From: Kosakonia sacchari SP1
GTDB taxonomy: Bacteria; Pseudomonadota; Gammaproteobacteria; Enterobacterales; Enterobacteriaceae
Length of the DNA: 64,000 nucleotides
Assembly (NCBI RefSeq): GCF_000300455.3
Contig: NZ_CP007215.2
Span: 2,852,001 to 2,916,000, forward strand
Direction of reading: 5' to 3'
Shown here: one piece after another, positions 30,957-40,349 of the stretch
Numbering within the stretch: position 1 is the stretch's first letter
How the letters are laid out: every line of letters begins with the position of its first letter
Made by a program: the position numbers and the translations under genes
The notes under the pieces: model-generated
The model's input: the letters and a program-made list of their open reading frames with translations, nothing else
What the model was told of the DNA's origin: nothing
Database searches by the model: none

Positions 30957-31499
30957 TTAACCGAGGGTTTTAAAGGCTTTAATTCGCTGGAGATGCGGTG
31001 AGATGTTCTTGAATTTATGCGACTGTTCTTCGTCCCAGACAATTTCATAGTAGGGGTGCAACTCCCCGGCTGAGCGCTGGCTGTCCAGTGCTTCATCCTG
31101 GCGCGAGAGGATCACCAGGCAACGATCGCGATTTTTCTCACGAAAGTTGGACACGCATTTGGTGGCAATGTCCTGGTACTCTTCCGGGCGGTCAATTTTC
31201 CCTTCCATGTTCTCGTAAGGAAACAGGTTAGGATTGAGTATCACCTGACGGATATCGCACAGGAAACCGATGCGCTCTGCCCAGTAACCGCCAAGGCCAA
31301 CACCGCAAATCAGCGGACGCTCGTCGATATTGAGCTGCAACATCTTATCCACTTCTTTCAGCAGGTGCTGCATATCATGCTTCGGGTGGCGCGTACTGTA
31401 GCTAATCAGGCGCACATCCGGATCAATAAATTGCAGCTGCAACACTTTTTCATGGTTGCCGGGGCTGTTTGAGTCAAAACCGTGTAAATAGATAATCAT
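30957..31499 (-). CDS. ycfP: UPF0227 alpha/beta-hydrolase-like protein YcfP
   Basis: 180-residue protein of the UPF0227 family with an alpha/beta-hydrolase-like start ([19 protein letters not shown]). The position of the nucleophile elbow reads [10 protein letters not shown], so the usual GxSxG serine is replaced and catalytic activity is doubtful. Length equals E. coli YcfP. It is the last gene of the hinT-ycfL-lpoB-thiK-nagZ-ycfP run, 36 bp after nagZ. Function unknown. Confidence 0.93.
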   Translation of the reverse strand: MIIYLHGFDSNSPGNHEKVLQLQFIDPDVRLISYSTRHPKHDMQHLLKEVDKMLQLNIDERPLICGVGLGGYWAERIGFLCDIRQVILNPNLFPYENMEGKIDRPEEYQDIATKCVSNFREKNRDRCLVILSRQDEALDSQRSAGELHPYYEIVWDEEQSHKFKNISPHLQRIKAFKTLG

Positions 31500-31535
31500 G
31501 GTATCCTCACCACTTCGACATCGCGTCCGCAGGAA

Positions 31536-32561
31536 TTAACGAGCCTCTTTGTGCTCCTGCCAGCGTGCATGCAGCTGCTCCAGCTCGTTATGAGCCGCCT
31601 TCCAGCGCGCTGAACTCATCAACTCCTGACGAGAATATGAACCTTTATGATACAAATGCGTAACACGTTGTGCATTGATCGGCGACAGGTTATCCAACAC
31701 GCGTACTGCGCCTTTACGATTATTACAGACCAGGATCATATCGCAACCGGCATCCAGCGATGCTTGTCCACGTTCAGCGTAACTTCCCATGATCGCCGCA
31801 CCTTCCATTGACAAATCATCCGAAAAAATCACGCCGTCAAAACCCAGCTCACCGCGTAATACGGTTTTCAGCCAATATGGCGAGCCGCTGGCCGGACGCG
31901 GATCCGCGTCGGTATAGATCACATGCGCGGGCATAATCGCATCGAGTTTGTTTTGCTCAATCAGGTTGCGGAAAATCGTCATATCATGCGCACGGATCTC
32001 GCCTTGCGGTCGCGGGTCGCGTGGCGTTTCTTTATGGGAATCGGCCGTAACCGCCCCATGACCGGGAAAGTGTTTACCGGTGGTTTTCATCCCAGCGCTG
32101 TGCATCCCGTCGATAAAGCACGTCGCCATAGCCAGCGCTTTCACCGGGTCTTCATGATACGAACGCTCGCCAATCGCCGCGCTGATATGCCCAATATCCA
32201 GCACCGGGGCAAAACTGATGTCGATATCCATGGCGATCATTTCGCTGGCCATTAGCCACCCCGCCTCCTGAGCCAGTCGTCCACCCTCTTCCAGCCCATG
32301 CAAAGCAGCGAAAGATTGTGCGGCGGGTAAACGCGTAAATCCGTCGCGAAAACGCTGTACGCGCCCGCCTTCCTGATCGACCGCCACCACCAGACGATGA
32401 TGCGAAGCGCTGCGGATCTGGCGCACCAGTTCCCGTAATTGCCCGGGATCGTGATAATTACGGGTAAAGAGGATCAGGCCGCCAACCAGCGGGTGCGCCA
32501 GAATCTCGCGCTCTTCCGCATCCAGTTCATACCCTTCCACATCCAACATCACTGGGCCCAC
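31536..32561 (-). CDS. nagZ: Beta-N-acetylhexosaminidase NagZ
   Basis: 341-residue cytoplasmic GH3 enzyme removing GlcNAc from anhydro-muropeptides in murein recycling, also generating the inducers of AmpC beta-lactamase in species that have AmpR. The family motif with the catalytic His is [19 protein letters not shown]; the nucleophile Asp is in [11 protein letters not shown]. The start is GTG 32561, preceded by AGAGAGG and giving exactly the E. coli length; an upstream ATG in the open frame would overlap thiK and lacks conservation. NagK in this window acts on its product. Confidence 0.95.
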   Translation of the reverse strand: MGPVMLDVEGYELDAEEREILAHPLVGGLILFTRNYHDPGQLRELVRQIRSASHHRLVVAVDQEGGRVQRFRDGFTRLPAAQSFAALHGLEEGGRLAQEAGWLMASEMIAMDIDISFAPVLDIGHISAAIGERSYHEDPVKALAMATCFIDGMHSAGMKTTGKHFPGHGAVTADSHKETPRDPRPQGEIRAHDMTIFRNLIEQNKLDAIMPAHVIYTDADPRPASGSPYWLKTVLRGELGFDGVIFSDDLSMEGAAIMGSYAERGQASLDAGCDMILVCNNRKGAVRVLDNLSPINAQRVTHLYHKGSYSRQELMSSARWKAAHNELEQLHARWQEHKEAR

Positions 32562-32572
32562 ATTTACCTCTC

Positions 32573-33388
32573 TTATTCTTTTGTCGCTAACTGACGCCAT
32601 GTTGCATTCGCCAGCGTAATAAATTGTTGATCGCCCGTTTGCTGCCAGCGGCACTCATACCAGCCAGCCATCAGCATCAAAACCCACGGGCGCCAGCGCC
32701 GGACCTGGAGCCACAGTTGAGCAGGATTGATGGCAGACTGTTGCGCATAGTGATTCACCAGTGTCTGTCGCTCTGCTTCGTTTTTCGTCCATATTGCCGC
32801 CAATTCCAGTGCGATATCGCCATCGCCCGCGTATTCCCAGTCGATCAGACGCAAACCCGAAGCGCTCTGCACCAGGTTTCCGGCGTGGACATCCATATGT
32901 AATGGTGCCAGCCGTAGCGGCACAGGCTCTTTTTGCTGGCGCAACTGCTTTAACTGGCGCAGCCAGAACGGTGTCCGCCGCGAACGTGCGCTCTGCTGCC
33001 AATACCCATCAAGCAGCGGCAATAAAGTTATCCGCCAGCCAAACAGCGGTTGTCGGTGTAAATCGTACAGTAACGGCACCAGCACCCCGGCCTGCGGCAG
33101 CCCGGCGCAGACCTCGCCGGGGAGATAATCGACCGCCATCCACTCGCCGGTGAATAAGCGCGGACGCGGCGTAATTGACGCTGGCAAGCGGCGGAGTAAG
33201 CGATACTGGCGCAGAAAAGGCGATGATGTCGCCTGGTGCCGTTTTCGCAGCACCAGCGTATGCCGTCCATCGCTAATAAGACAACTCCCGCCGCTGAGGC
33301 CGGTATTTTGGCTGGCGACGGGAGTATAAGTCGGAAAGTAGCGTGACAGCACCGCGTCACGCGTCTGTTTATTGTTGCTGAACCGCAC
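32573..33388 (-). CDS. thiK: Thiamine kinase ThiK
   Basis: 271-residue member of the aminoglycoside/choline kinase-like fold, phosphorylating thiamine for salvage. The catalytic loop is [11 protein letters not shown] and the metal-binding aspartate lies in [16 protein letters not shown]. The start is a GTG inside the end of lpoB (20-base overlap), giving [19 protein letters not shown], aligned with the E. coli N-terminus. It is three residues shorter than E. coli ThiK and less conserved than its neighbours. Confidence 0.92.
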   Translation of the reverse strand: MRFSNNKQTRDAVLSRYFPTYTPVASQNTGLSGGSCLISDGRHTLVLRKRHQATSSPFLRQYRLLRRLPASITPRPRLFTGEWMAVDYLPGEVCAGLPQAGVLVPLLYDLHRQPLFGWRITLLPLLDGYWQQSARSRRTPFWLRQLKQLRQQKEPVPLRLAPLHMDVHAGNLVQSASGLRLIDWEYAGDGDIALELAAIWTKNEAERQTLVNHYAQQSAINPAQLWLQVRRWRPWVLMLMAGWYECRWQQTGDQQFITLANATWRQLATKE

Positions 33389-34028
33389 CTTTACCCGACC
33401 AGATAATTTCGCCGGTCTGTACCAGCATCAATTGCATTTGCAGCGCCGGTGCGTTGACATTCCCGGTCGCGTTGGAGTAGAGCACATACTGCGCCCCGAC
33501 ATTACGGGCAATACCGATGGCTTTACTGCGCGTACCGAGGCTGTCCTGGGGAGAGAGCCCCAGTTGTTGCTTCGCGACCGCCAGTTGCTGCTCGGTAACA
33601 AGCGTGAATTTACCGTTATTGGCTAACGCGTTGCGCACCACACCTGTTGCTTCGCCCGTGTTGATGGAACCGTTGGTTCGGTTATTGACGCTATCCACTA
33701 ACAGCACGCTGCCTGCGTTCGCACCGCTGGCCTGCAACATTTTACCGACCATCGGCTGAACGGCGCTGTTCCAGTCAAAATGACGCTCGCGCGGCGCGGG
33801 TTGCCCCGTTTGATCCTGGTGCTCAATTGGCCCCGGTTGCTGCTGCGGCAGCGTGGGGACAGAAGGCACTTCAGGCACCGGTTGTTGCGGCTGTACCGGC
33901 GTGGGTTGTTGAGGTGCGCCTGCACCACCCGCCTGATCAACTGGCGCGGGTTGCTGATCGCTAATACAGCCCGCAAGCAACACGGCCAGGGTTGTCAAAA
34001 GCGCGTAGCGTCCAATAGTTTTAATCAA
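33369..34028 (-). CDS. lpoB: Outer-membrane lipoprotein LpoB, PBP1b activator
   Basis: 219-residue lipoprotein that spans the periplasm and activates the murein synthase PBP1b. The signal peptide ends in a lipobox LLAGC with Cys21. A long proline/glutamine-rich disordered linker ([19 protein letters not shown] and following) leads to the globular domain ([20 protein letters not shown] to IIWSGKGAV). It is six residues longer than in E. coli, within the linker, which must reach across the periplasm. It is ten bases downstream of ycfL. Confidence 0.95.
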   Translation of the reverse strand: MIKTIGRYALLTTLAVLLAGCISDQQPAPVDQAGGAGAPQQPTPVQPQQPVPEVPSVPTLPQQQPGPIEHQDQTGQPAPRERHFDWNSAVQPMVGKMLQASGANAGSVLLVDSVNNRTNGSINTGEATGVVRNALANNGKFTLVTEQQLAVAKQQLGLSPQDSLGTRSKAIGIARNVGAQYVLYSNATGNVNAPALQMQLMLVQTGEIIWSGKGAVQQQ

Positions 34029-34038
34029 GAGTCACCCC

Positions 34039-34413
34039 TTACAGGTAAAGATAAAGTCTGACGCTGTGCGCACCCAAATAGTTGGCGCTGCCATAGAGCG
34101 TCACGCCCGAATTCCCCGGGATCGTGACGGTTCGCGGCGCTTCCAGCGGGTGCATTTCCAGACCTCTGGCGTCATACCAGAAAAAACGATAATGCACGGT
34201 AACGGGCTGCTGTCGTTCATTAAACAACCGTGAAGACGCGGAAGGCTGGAGTTCCTGCGTATTTAACGTCGGCGGCTGCGCGATAATCCCTGAGGCCAGA
34301 ATGCTCGATTCCATTACTAACGTCTGGTCGTCGGCGACCGGGATCGTTGGACGTGAGCTGCATCCCACCAGCGCCAGCGCTGCCAGCCATAACGCGACAC
34401 GCCCGTTCATCAT
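34039..34413 (-). CDS. ycfL: Lipoprotein YcfL (DUF1425)
   Basis: 124-residue predicted lipoprotein. The signal peptide NGRVALWLAALALVGC carries a lipobox ending at the cysteine; the mature part has PSASSRLFNERQQPVTVHYRF and the conserved end SANYLGAHSVRLYLYL. Function unknown in E. coli; its place between hinT and lpoB suggests an envelope role. Two adjacent ATG codons (34413, 34410) follow the hinT stop by one base. A longer open frame upstream lies inside hinT and is not credible. Confidence 0.9.
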   Translation of the reverse strand: MMNGRVALWLAALALVGCSSRPTIPVADDQTLVMESSILASGIIAQPPTLNTQELQPSASSRLFNERQQPVTVHYRFFWYDARGLEMHPLEAPRTVTIPGNSGVTLYGSANYLGAHSVRLYLYL

Positions 34414-34414
34414 A

Positions 34415-34774
34415 TCAAAGACCTTTATGAGCCAGCATCGGCCCCAGTGCGCGCCCGCCGAGCAGGTGCATATGGATATGATAAACCTCCTGCCCGCCAT
34501 GACGATTACAGTTCATGATCAAACGGTAACCGTCTTCAGCAATCCCCTCATCACGGGCGATTTTCGCCGCAACGGTCAACATGCGCCCCAGCGTCTGCTC
34601 ATGCGCTTCGGTCACGTCGTTCACGGTTGGGATCAGGATGTTTGGCACAATCAGGACATGAGTTGGAGCCTGCGGAGAGATATCGCGAAAAGCGGTGACC
34701 AGTTCGTCCTGGTAAACAATATCCGAGGGAATTTCGCGGCGAATGATTTTACTGAAAATGGTTTCTTCGGCCAT
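34415..34774 (-). CDS. hinT: Purine nucleoside phosphoramidase HinT
   Basis: 119-residue HIT-family hydrolase cleaving purine nucleoside phosphoramidates, including aminoacyl-adenylate adducts. The histidine triad is visible as [11 protein letters not shown] near the C-terminus, with the enteric C-terminal tail GPMLAHKGL. Length equals E. coli. It is the first gene of a six-gene run ending with ycfP and is divergent from fhuE. Confidence 0.97.
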   Translation of the reverse strand: MAEETIFSKIIRREIPSDIVYQDELVTAFRDISPQAPTHVLIVPNILIPTVNDVTEAHEQTLGRMLTVAAKIARDEGIAEDGYRLIMNCNRHGGQEVYHIHMHLLGGRALGPMLAHKGL

Positions 34775-35113
34775 GACGTTTTCCTTTTATGTACGCGGAG
34801 CCAGCCCGCAGCCGTCGTCAATTACGTGCCCTAGAGTATGATCGAGATTCTCTTGTTGTTTCAACCAAAACGCTGTTTTTCTTTCACCTTTCCCGTGCTG
34901 TTAGGGTGCAAATCTCCCGCGTTTAAGCCGCGCTGCGGTGAAACGGCATTTCAGTAGTGAATATTACATCTGTTTACATTCATGTGGTGAATGCGTATAT
35001 TTCGCATTTGCATTTTCATGCGCAATTATTATCAGACGAATTACAAAACCCGCCTGACGCGACAACGTATCGCTACAAGGCTTTCCCTCTAACGCACCAT
35101 TAAGGGTTTATTC
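34775..35113. other. hinT-fhuE intergenic region
   Basis: 339 bp without a credible gene, holding the divergent promoters of hinT and fhuE. An AATTATTATC stretch ending at 35033 matches one half of the Fur box (11 of 19 positions over the full 19-bp window), about 80 bp before the fhuE ATG, so iron repression is plausible but weakly supported. No other recognised element. Confidence 0.35.
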
Positions 35114-37327
35114 ATGTCTTTCATTCATCACGCCAGGGGCGAAGCGCGTTCATTAGCCGCTACACCGTCTCTGCTTGCCGCCTGCATTGCAATGGCTTTA
35201 GTCCCCTCTGCTGCGTTTGCGGCAGATACCGCTGCAGCATCTGAAGATACGATTGTGGTTGATGGCGCAGCGTTAAGCACCGCTGACAGCCAGGCACAAG
35301 ACTACAGCGTGAAAACCACCACCACAGGCACCAAGCTATTACTGGTTCCGCGTGACATCCCGCAATCAGTGAGTGTGGTCAGCCAGCAGCGTATGCAGGA
35401 TCAGCAGTTAAATACCATCGAACAAGTGCTGGATAATACGATTGGCGTCAGCGCATCGCGCATTGATACCCACCGCACGAACTTCTTCGCGCGCGGCTTT
35501 TTCGTCAGTAACTTTGCTTATGAAGATATGCCGACATTCCTTGATAACCGCTGGAATTTTGGTGATACCGCAGGCGACACGGCAATCTATGACAAAATTG
35601 AAGTGGTGCGCGGCGCGGCCGGTCTGATGAGCGGAACAGGTAATCCCTCTGCTTATGTCAACATGGTGCGTAAACATGCAGACAGCAAAGAGTTTAAAGG
35701 AACCGCAACCGCGACTTACGGTAGCTGGGACGATCAGCGCTATGTGCTGGATCTGCAAGCACCAATGACCGAATCCGGCGACGTGCGTGGCCGGGTTATC
35801 ACCGGTTACCAGGATAAAGATTCGTGGGTTGAACGTAATCACTACCGCAAAAAATTCATCACCGGCGTAGTGGATGCGGATATCACCGACTCCACCACCC
35901 TTTCTCTTGGCTACGACTATCAGGAAAGTGAAGAAGACAGCCCAACCTGGGGCGGTTTCCCCTCGCTATACAGCGACGGCAGCCGCACGCATTTCCGTCG
36001 CGGTTTCAACACCGCTGCTAACTGGGCTTACTCCAATGTCGATTCTTCAAAAATTTTCGCCAACCTGACTCAGCGTTTTGATAACGGCTGGGAAGCGAAA
36101 GTTAACGCTATGCATGCGGAAACCAACTTCGACAGCAAGTTGATGTATATCGACGGTTACCCGGATAAAACCACCGGTCTGTATGATGCCTCACAGTGGC
36201 AAGGCGCATGGGGCGGCTGGAACCGTGGCGAGCGCAAACAAGACTCCATCGATGCGTTTGTGCGCGGTGGGTACGATTTGCTTGGTCGCCAGCATGAAGT
36301 GATGTTCGGTGGCAGCTACAGCCGCCAGCGCAACAATTATGACAACGCCTATCCGGTTAATGATAATTCCGGCCTGATGGATGTCGGCAACATTCATAAC
36401 TATAACGGTAACACGTTGGCCGACCCGAGCTGGTCTGAGTGGGCGCTCTACCAGCGCGATGTGATCCGCCAGAAATCACTGTATGCGGCAACGCGTATCT
36501 CTTTGGCCGATCCGCTGCACTTGATCCTCGGCGCGCGTTATACCGAATGGAGCGCAAAATATAATCTGGAACGTAAGCCGGATGAGATCCGTACCAGCAA
36601 GTCCGATGACGTCACGCCCTACGCTGGTCTGATTTATGACATTGATGACACCTGGTCTGTTTACGGTAGCTACACCTCTATTTTTGAACCGTCCAGCCAG
36701 CGCGATATCAACAGCGAGTTCCTGGAACCTACGACCGGTAAAAGCTATGAAGCCGGGATCAAGGGCGACTGGTATAACACACGTCTGACGGCGACCCTGG
36801 CGGTATTCCGTACCGAGCAGGATCACGTTGCCGTATCGACCGGCGAGTACATTCCGAATTCCGGCGGCCAGACAGCGTATAAATCCGTCAACGGCACCGT
36901 AAGCAAAGGTGTCGAATTTGAACTCAATGGTGCCCTCACCGACAACTTACAGCTCACCTTTGGTGCCAGCCGGTTTATGGCTGAAGATGGTGACGGTGTA
37001 GCCGTTAACCCGGAACAGGCGCGCACGACGATGAAATTGTTCACGCGTTACCAGTTGCCGATGCTGCCGGAACTTTCCGTTGGCGGCGGCGCGCGCTGGC
37101 AGAATAAAACCTGGCAGGATATCAAAGGCCCGGGCGGCGATATGCGCATCACCCAGAGCGGTTATACGGTGGTGGATCTCTTCACCCGCTACCAGACAAC
37201 CAAAAACTTTGCGGTTCAAGCCAATCTGAACAATGTGTTCGATAAAGAGTATTACGATTATCTGGGCACTTATGGTGTGTACGGTGCGCCGCGTAACTTC
37301 TCCATAAGTGCCAGTTACAGCTTCTGA
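35114..37327 (+). CDS. fhuE: TonB-dependent ferric siderophore receptor, FhuE-like
   Basis: 737-residue outer-membrane receptor; E. coli FhuE (729) imports ferric coprogen, rhodotorulate and ferrioxamine B. Signal peptide ends near ALVPSAAFA; a TonB box (DTIVVDG) follows, then the plug (about 60-200, RDIPQSVSVVSQQRM, GAAGLMSGTGNPSAYVNMVRK) and a 22-strand barrel ending in aromatic Phe (FSISASYSF). It is clearly of FhuE type (PTWGGFPS, LYAATRISLADPLHLILGARYT) but more divergent from E. coli than its neighbours, notably in surface-loop regions, so the ligand range may differ. Confidence 0.88.
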   Translation: MSFIHHARGEARSLAATPSLLAACIAMALVPSAAFAADTAAASEDTIVVDGAALSTADSQAQDYSVKTTTTGTKLLLVPRDIPQSVSVVSQQRMQDQQLNTIEQVLDNTIGVSASRIDTHRTNFFARGFFVSNFAYEDMPTFLDNRWNFGDTAGDTAIYDKIEVVRGAAGLMSGTGNPSAYVNMVRKHADSKEFKGTATATYGSWDDQRYVLDLQAPMTESGDVRGRVITGYQDKDSWVERNHYRKKFITGVVDADITDSTTLSLGYDYQESEEDSPTWGGFPSLYSDGSRTHFRRGFNTAANWAYSNVDSSKIFANLTQRFDNGWEAKVNAMHAETNFDSKLMYIDGYPDKTTGLYDASQWQGAWGGWNRGERKQDSIDAFVRGGYDLLGRQHEVMFGGSYSRQRNNYDNAYPVNDNSGLMDVGNIHNYNGNTLADPSWSEWALYQRDVIRQKSLYAATRISLADPLHLILGARYTEWSAKYNLERKPDEIRTSKSDDVTPYAGLIYDIDDTWSVYGSYTSIFEPSSQRDINSEFLEPTTGKSYEAGIKGDWYNTRLTATLAVFRTEQDHVAVSTGEYIPNSGGQTAYKSVNGTVSKGVEFELNGALTDNLQLTFGASRFMAEDGDGVAVNPEQARTTMKLFTRYQLPMLPELSVGGGARWQNKTWQDIKGPGGDMRITQSGYTVVDLFTRYQTTKNFAVQANLNNVFDKEYYDYLGTYGVYGAPRNFSISASYSF

Positions 37328-37349
37328 TAATCACAGCTGTATACTCGCT

Positions 37350-37379
37350 AAGCCCGCCGTACGACACGCGGGCTTTTTA
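37350..37379 (+). terminator. Intrinsic terminator after fhuE
   Basis: AAGCCCGC/GCGGGCTT perfect 8-bp stem with a 10-nt loop, followed by TTT. Confidence 0.85.
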
Positions 37380-37767
37380 TGCTCTAAAGATTATGTTTTA
37401 ACTGCCCTGCATTCTGCCCCCAGCCAGTATCTACGGGCCGTTTATGGCAGACCTTTTACCGCCGTACGTTTATCGCTAAACCTGACGTGAGTTTGTGGGC
37501 ACGTTTGTGAGCCACATTCGGAGGCAATCACAGCGAGTGTGTAGGAGCGGAGGCGGTTAACCGCACACAGCCTGCTGGCGGCGACGGTCTTTCTCCTTTG
37601 CTTTTTCAGAACATTGAAACTTCGCCGTTATAAAAAACACATTGATTGCGCCAGAAGAGGCATACCCACGGTCTGAAAAGGAAATCGCTGTCTGCTCCGT
37701 GAAATGTAAATCCGCAACCAAAACCTGCTACTGACCACCCCCATGAACGTGGTTTTCAGTGGGCAAT
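37380..37767. other. Gene-free stretch between fhuE and ptsG
   Basis: About 390 bp between the fhuE terminator and the ptsG terminator. No ORF with a convincing start, ribosome-binding site or recognisable product on either strand, no tRNA and no IS end. A short GCGGTTAACCGC palindrome is the only local symmetry. It may be remnant DNA. Confidence 0.4.
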
Positions 37768-37791
37768 AAAAAAGGGAGCCATCAGGCTCCC
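37768..37791 (-). terminator. Intrinsic terminator after ptsG
   Basis: Minus-strand GGGAGCC-TGAT-GGCTCCC stem followed by six T residues, just past the ptsG stop. Confidence 0.9.
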
Positions 37792-37812
37792 TCAGTCTCC
37801 CCAGACTATGGC

Positions 37813-39246
37813 TTAGTTGTTACGGATGTACTCATCCATTTCGGTTTTCAGGTTATCGGATTTAGTACCGAAAATTGCCTGCACACCGGAACCAGCAACA
37901 ACCACACCCGCAGCACCCAGTTTCTTCAGGCCAGCCTGATCCACTTTCGCTACGTCAGCCACGCTGACACGCAGACGCGTGATGCACGCATCCAGGTTGG
38001 TGATGTTCTCTTTCCCGCCGAACGCCGTAACCAGAGCCGGCGCCATTTCGCTGGTAACACCAGCTTTGCTCTCTTCAGTGGTGTCTTCACGACCCGGGGT
38101 TTTCAGATCCAGCGCTTTGATCAGCACGCGGAAGATGGTGTAGTAAACCACCGCGTAGCACGCACCGATAACCGGGAACAACCACAGTTTGCTGCTGTTA
38201 CCACTCAGCACGATGAAGTCAATCAGACCGTGAGAGAACGAGGTACCGTCACGCATACCCAGCAGGATACAGATCGGGAATGCCAGACCAGCCAGAATCG
38301 CGTGGATAACATACAGGATCGGCGCAACGAACATGAAGGAGAACTCGATCGGCTCGGTGATACCGGTCAGGAACGAGGTCAGCGCTGCGGAGATCATGAT
38401 ACCGCCCACTTTCGCGCGGTTTTCCGGTTTTGCAGAGTGCCAGATAGCGATAGCAGCAGCCGGCAGACCGTACATTTTGAACAGGAAGCCGCCAGACAGT
38501 TTACCCGCAGTCGGGTCACCCGCCATATAACGCGGGATATCGCCGTGGAACACCTGACCTGCCGCGTTGGTGAACTCGCCAATCTGCATCTGGAAAGGTA
38601 CGTTCCAGATATGGTGCAGACCAAACGGCACCAGGCAACGTTCAATGAAACCGTAGATACCGAACGCCACAACCGGGTTCTGGTAAGCGGCCCACTGGGA
38701 GAAGGTCTGGATCGCAGTACCGATCGGCGGCCAAATGAAGGAGAGGATCACGCCGGTGAAAATCGCGGCCAGACCGGAGATGATCGGCACGAAACGTTTA
38801 CCAGCGAAGAAGCCCAGATACTCAGGCAGCTTGATGCGATAGAAGCGGTTAAACATATACGCAGCAATCGCGCCGGAGATAATACCGCCGAGCACACCGG
38901 TATCAGCCAGGTGTTTTGCGGCAATTTCTTCAGCAGGTAAATGCAGAACCAGCGGCGCAACCACAGCCATGGTTTTCACCATGATGCCGTAGGCAACAAC
39001 GGAGGCCAGCGCCGAAACGCCGTCGTTATTGGTGAAGCCAAGCGCAACACCGATAGCGAAGATCAACGGCATGTTAGCAAAAACGGAACCGCCCGCTTCG
39101 GCCATAACGTGGGAAACCACTTCTGGCAGCCAGCTGAAGTTTGCAGAACCGACGCCCAGCAGGATACCTGCGATAGGCAGTACGGATACTGGCAGCATCA
39201 GCGATTTACCGACCTTCTGCAGGTTAGCAAATGCATTCTTAAACAT
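37813..39246 (-). CDS. ptsG: Glucose-specific PTS enzyme IIBC, PtsG
   Basis: 477-residue glucose permease that imports and phosphorylates glucose with Crr (EIIA-Glc). The EIIC membrane domain (about 1-390) contains the sugar-site GITEPIEF; the EIIB domain follows a linker and has the phosphorylated cysteine in [12 protein letters not shown]. Length and sequence nearly match E. coli. The monocistronic mRNA has a conserved leader with the small-RNA target and ends at a strong terminator. Confidence 0.99.
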   Translation of the reverse strand: MFKNAFANLQKVGKSLMLPVSVLPIAGILLGVGSANFSWLPEVVSHVMAEAGGSVFANMPLIFAIGVALGFTNNDGVSALASVVAYGIMVKTMAVVAPLVLHLPAEEIAAKHLADTGVLGGIISGAIAAYMFNRFYRIKLPEYLGFFAGKRFVPIISGLAAIFTGVILSFIWPPIGTAIQTFSQWAAYQNPVVAFGIYGFIERCLVPFGLHHIWNVPFQMQIGEFTNAAGQVFHGDIPRYMAGDPTAGKLSGGFLFKMYGLPAAAIAIWHSAKPENRAKVGGIMISAALTSFLTGITEPIEFSFMFVAPILYVIHAILAGLAFPICILLGMRDGTSFSHGLIDFIVLSGNSSKLWLFPVIGACYAVVYYTIFRVLIKALDLKTPGREDTTEESKAGVTSEMAPALVTAFGGKENITNLDACITRLRVSVADVAKVDQAGLKKLGAAGVVVAGSGVQAIFGTKSDNLKTEMDEYIRNN

Positions 39247-39275
39247 AATTGAGAGTGCTCCTGAGTATTAGTGCT
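39247..39275 (-). promoter_or_regulatory. ptsG ribosome-binding region, SgrS small-RNA target
   Basis: Upstream of the ATG the minus strand reads ACTCAGGAGCACTCTCAATT, identical as far as I recall to the E. coli ptsG segment that pairs with SgrS and Hfq under glucose-phosphate stress. It includes the AGGAG ribosome-binding site. SgrS itself is not in this window. Confidence 0.7.
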
Positions 39276-39383
39276 TTTTTCTACGCTTTCACGCATTGGC
39301 GAGGGGGGAGAACCGCGCCGTGGGAAGGGCATCTAAGCGCCCTTTATTTATTACACAGAGTAAAATAAATCAGTAAAAGTTTG

Positions 39384-39399
39384 TTTGACGGCTATCACG
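39384..39399. promoter_or_regulatory. CRP-like site upstream of ptsG
   Basis: TTTGA-CGGCTA-TCACG matches the CRP pattern TGTGA-N6-TCACA at 8 of 10 positions, in the place of the E. coli ptsG CRP site. A TTATTTTACTCTGTGTAATAAA stretch between it and the gene (minus strand, split here as TTATTTTAC and GTAATAAA arms) is in the position of the Mlc operator. Confidence 0.5.
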
Positions 39400-39545
39400 T
39401 TTCAGCTAGCGCCGGTCACGAAACTCACACTGATTTACAAAAGGTGTCGGCTTTCGTATGAAAAACGACCGCCACCGCCTTTTTTATGGCGGTGAACTTT
39501 ACTCCGATCGTTTATTAATTACGAGTACTAAAATAAGCTGACAGA

Positions 39546-40340
39546 TCAGGCAGATTGCAGGCGGGATGGGTCAACATGGAACAAACGGGCAAAGTTCTGT
39601 GTCGTCTGTTGCGCAAGCTCTTCGACAGAAACGCCTTTCAGCACCGCCATATATTCCGCCACATCGCGCGTCATCGCTGGCTGGTTCTCTTTGCCGCGAT
39701 GCGGCACCGGAGCGAGATAAGGCGAATCGGTTTCGACCAGTAAGCGATCGAGTGGAATGTAACGAGCGGCATCACGCAACTGCTCAGCGTTGCGGAAAGT
39801 GACGATACCAGAGAACGAGATGTAAAACCCCATATCCAGCAGCTTACCCGCCGTTTCGCGATCTTCAGTAAAGCAGTGCAACACACCGCCGCAATCCGTC
39901 ACGCGCTCTTCCTGCAAAATCGCAAGCGTGTCTTCTCGCGCATCGCGCGTATGGACTATCACTGGCTTGTTCAGTTCACGGCCAATGCGGATATGGTTAC
40001 GGAAGGATTCCTGCTGGCGTGGCTTCGTTTCCGGCGTATAAAAATAGTCCAGTCCGGTTTCGCCCATTGCCACAACGCCCTCTTCCGCTGCCAGTTGGCG
40101 CAGCATTTCGACGTCATACTCTTCATCCTGGTTCAATGGATGCACACCGCAGGAAAAGACCACATTCGGGCGCTCCCCCACCAGCTCACGCATTGCGCGA
40201 TAACCCGGTAATGTCGTGGCCACCGCCAGACAAAACTTCACATCGCGCGCGGCAGCTTTCGCCAGCACGTCATCAACGTCTTTGTGCAAAGAGTGGTAAT
40301 CAAGGCCATCGAGGTGGCAGTGCGAATCAACTAAAAACAT
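39546..40340 (-). CDS. ycfH: TatD-family metal-dependent hydrolase YcfH
   Basis: 264-residue TIM-barrel amidohydrolase of the TatD deoxyribonuclease family. Metal ligands: HCH in DSHCHLDG at the N-terminus, Glu in MGETGLDYFY, His in PVIVHTRDA, His in GGVLHCFTED and Asp in LVETDSPYL. The product is uncharacterised but a nuclease role is likely. It is last in the pabC-mltG-tmk-holB-ycfH run, nine bases after holB. Confidence 0.94.
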   Translation of the reverse strand: MFLVDSHCHLDGLDYHSLHKDVDDVLAKAAARDVKFCLAVATTLPGYRAMRELVGERPNVVFSCGVHPLNQDEEYDVEMLRQLAAEEGVVAMGETGLDYFYTPETKPRQQESFRNHIRIGRELNKPVIVHTRDAREDTLAILQEERVTDCGGVLHCFTEDRETAGKLLDMGFYISFSGIVTFRNAEQLRDAARYIPLDRLLVETDSPYLAPVPHRGKENQPAMTRDVAEYMAVLKGVSVEELAQQTTQNFARLFHVDPSRLQSA

Positions 40341-40349
40341 AATCTTCTC

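Noticed and set aside
30758-31096. 112-codon minus-strand frame downstream of ycfP
   Set aside because: Out of frame with and overlapping the end of ycfP; product unrecognised and the region carries the ndh control sites.
35015-35033. Firm Fur box for fhuE
   Set aside because: Only about 11 of 19 positions match the consensus, so it is kept only as a weak remark in the intergenic entry.
37759-38940. Long open frame (393 codons) on the plus strand across ptsG
   Set aside because: It lies wholly antisense to highly conserved ptsG; the product is low-complexity His/Arg/Gln-rich, a by-product of strong codon bias.
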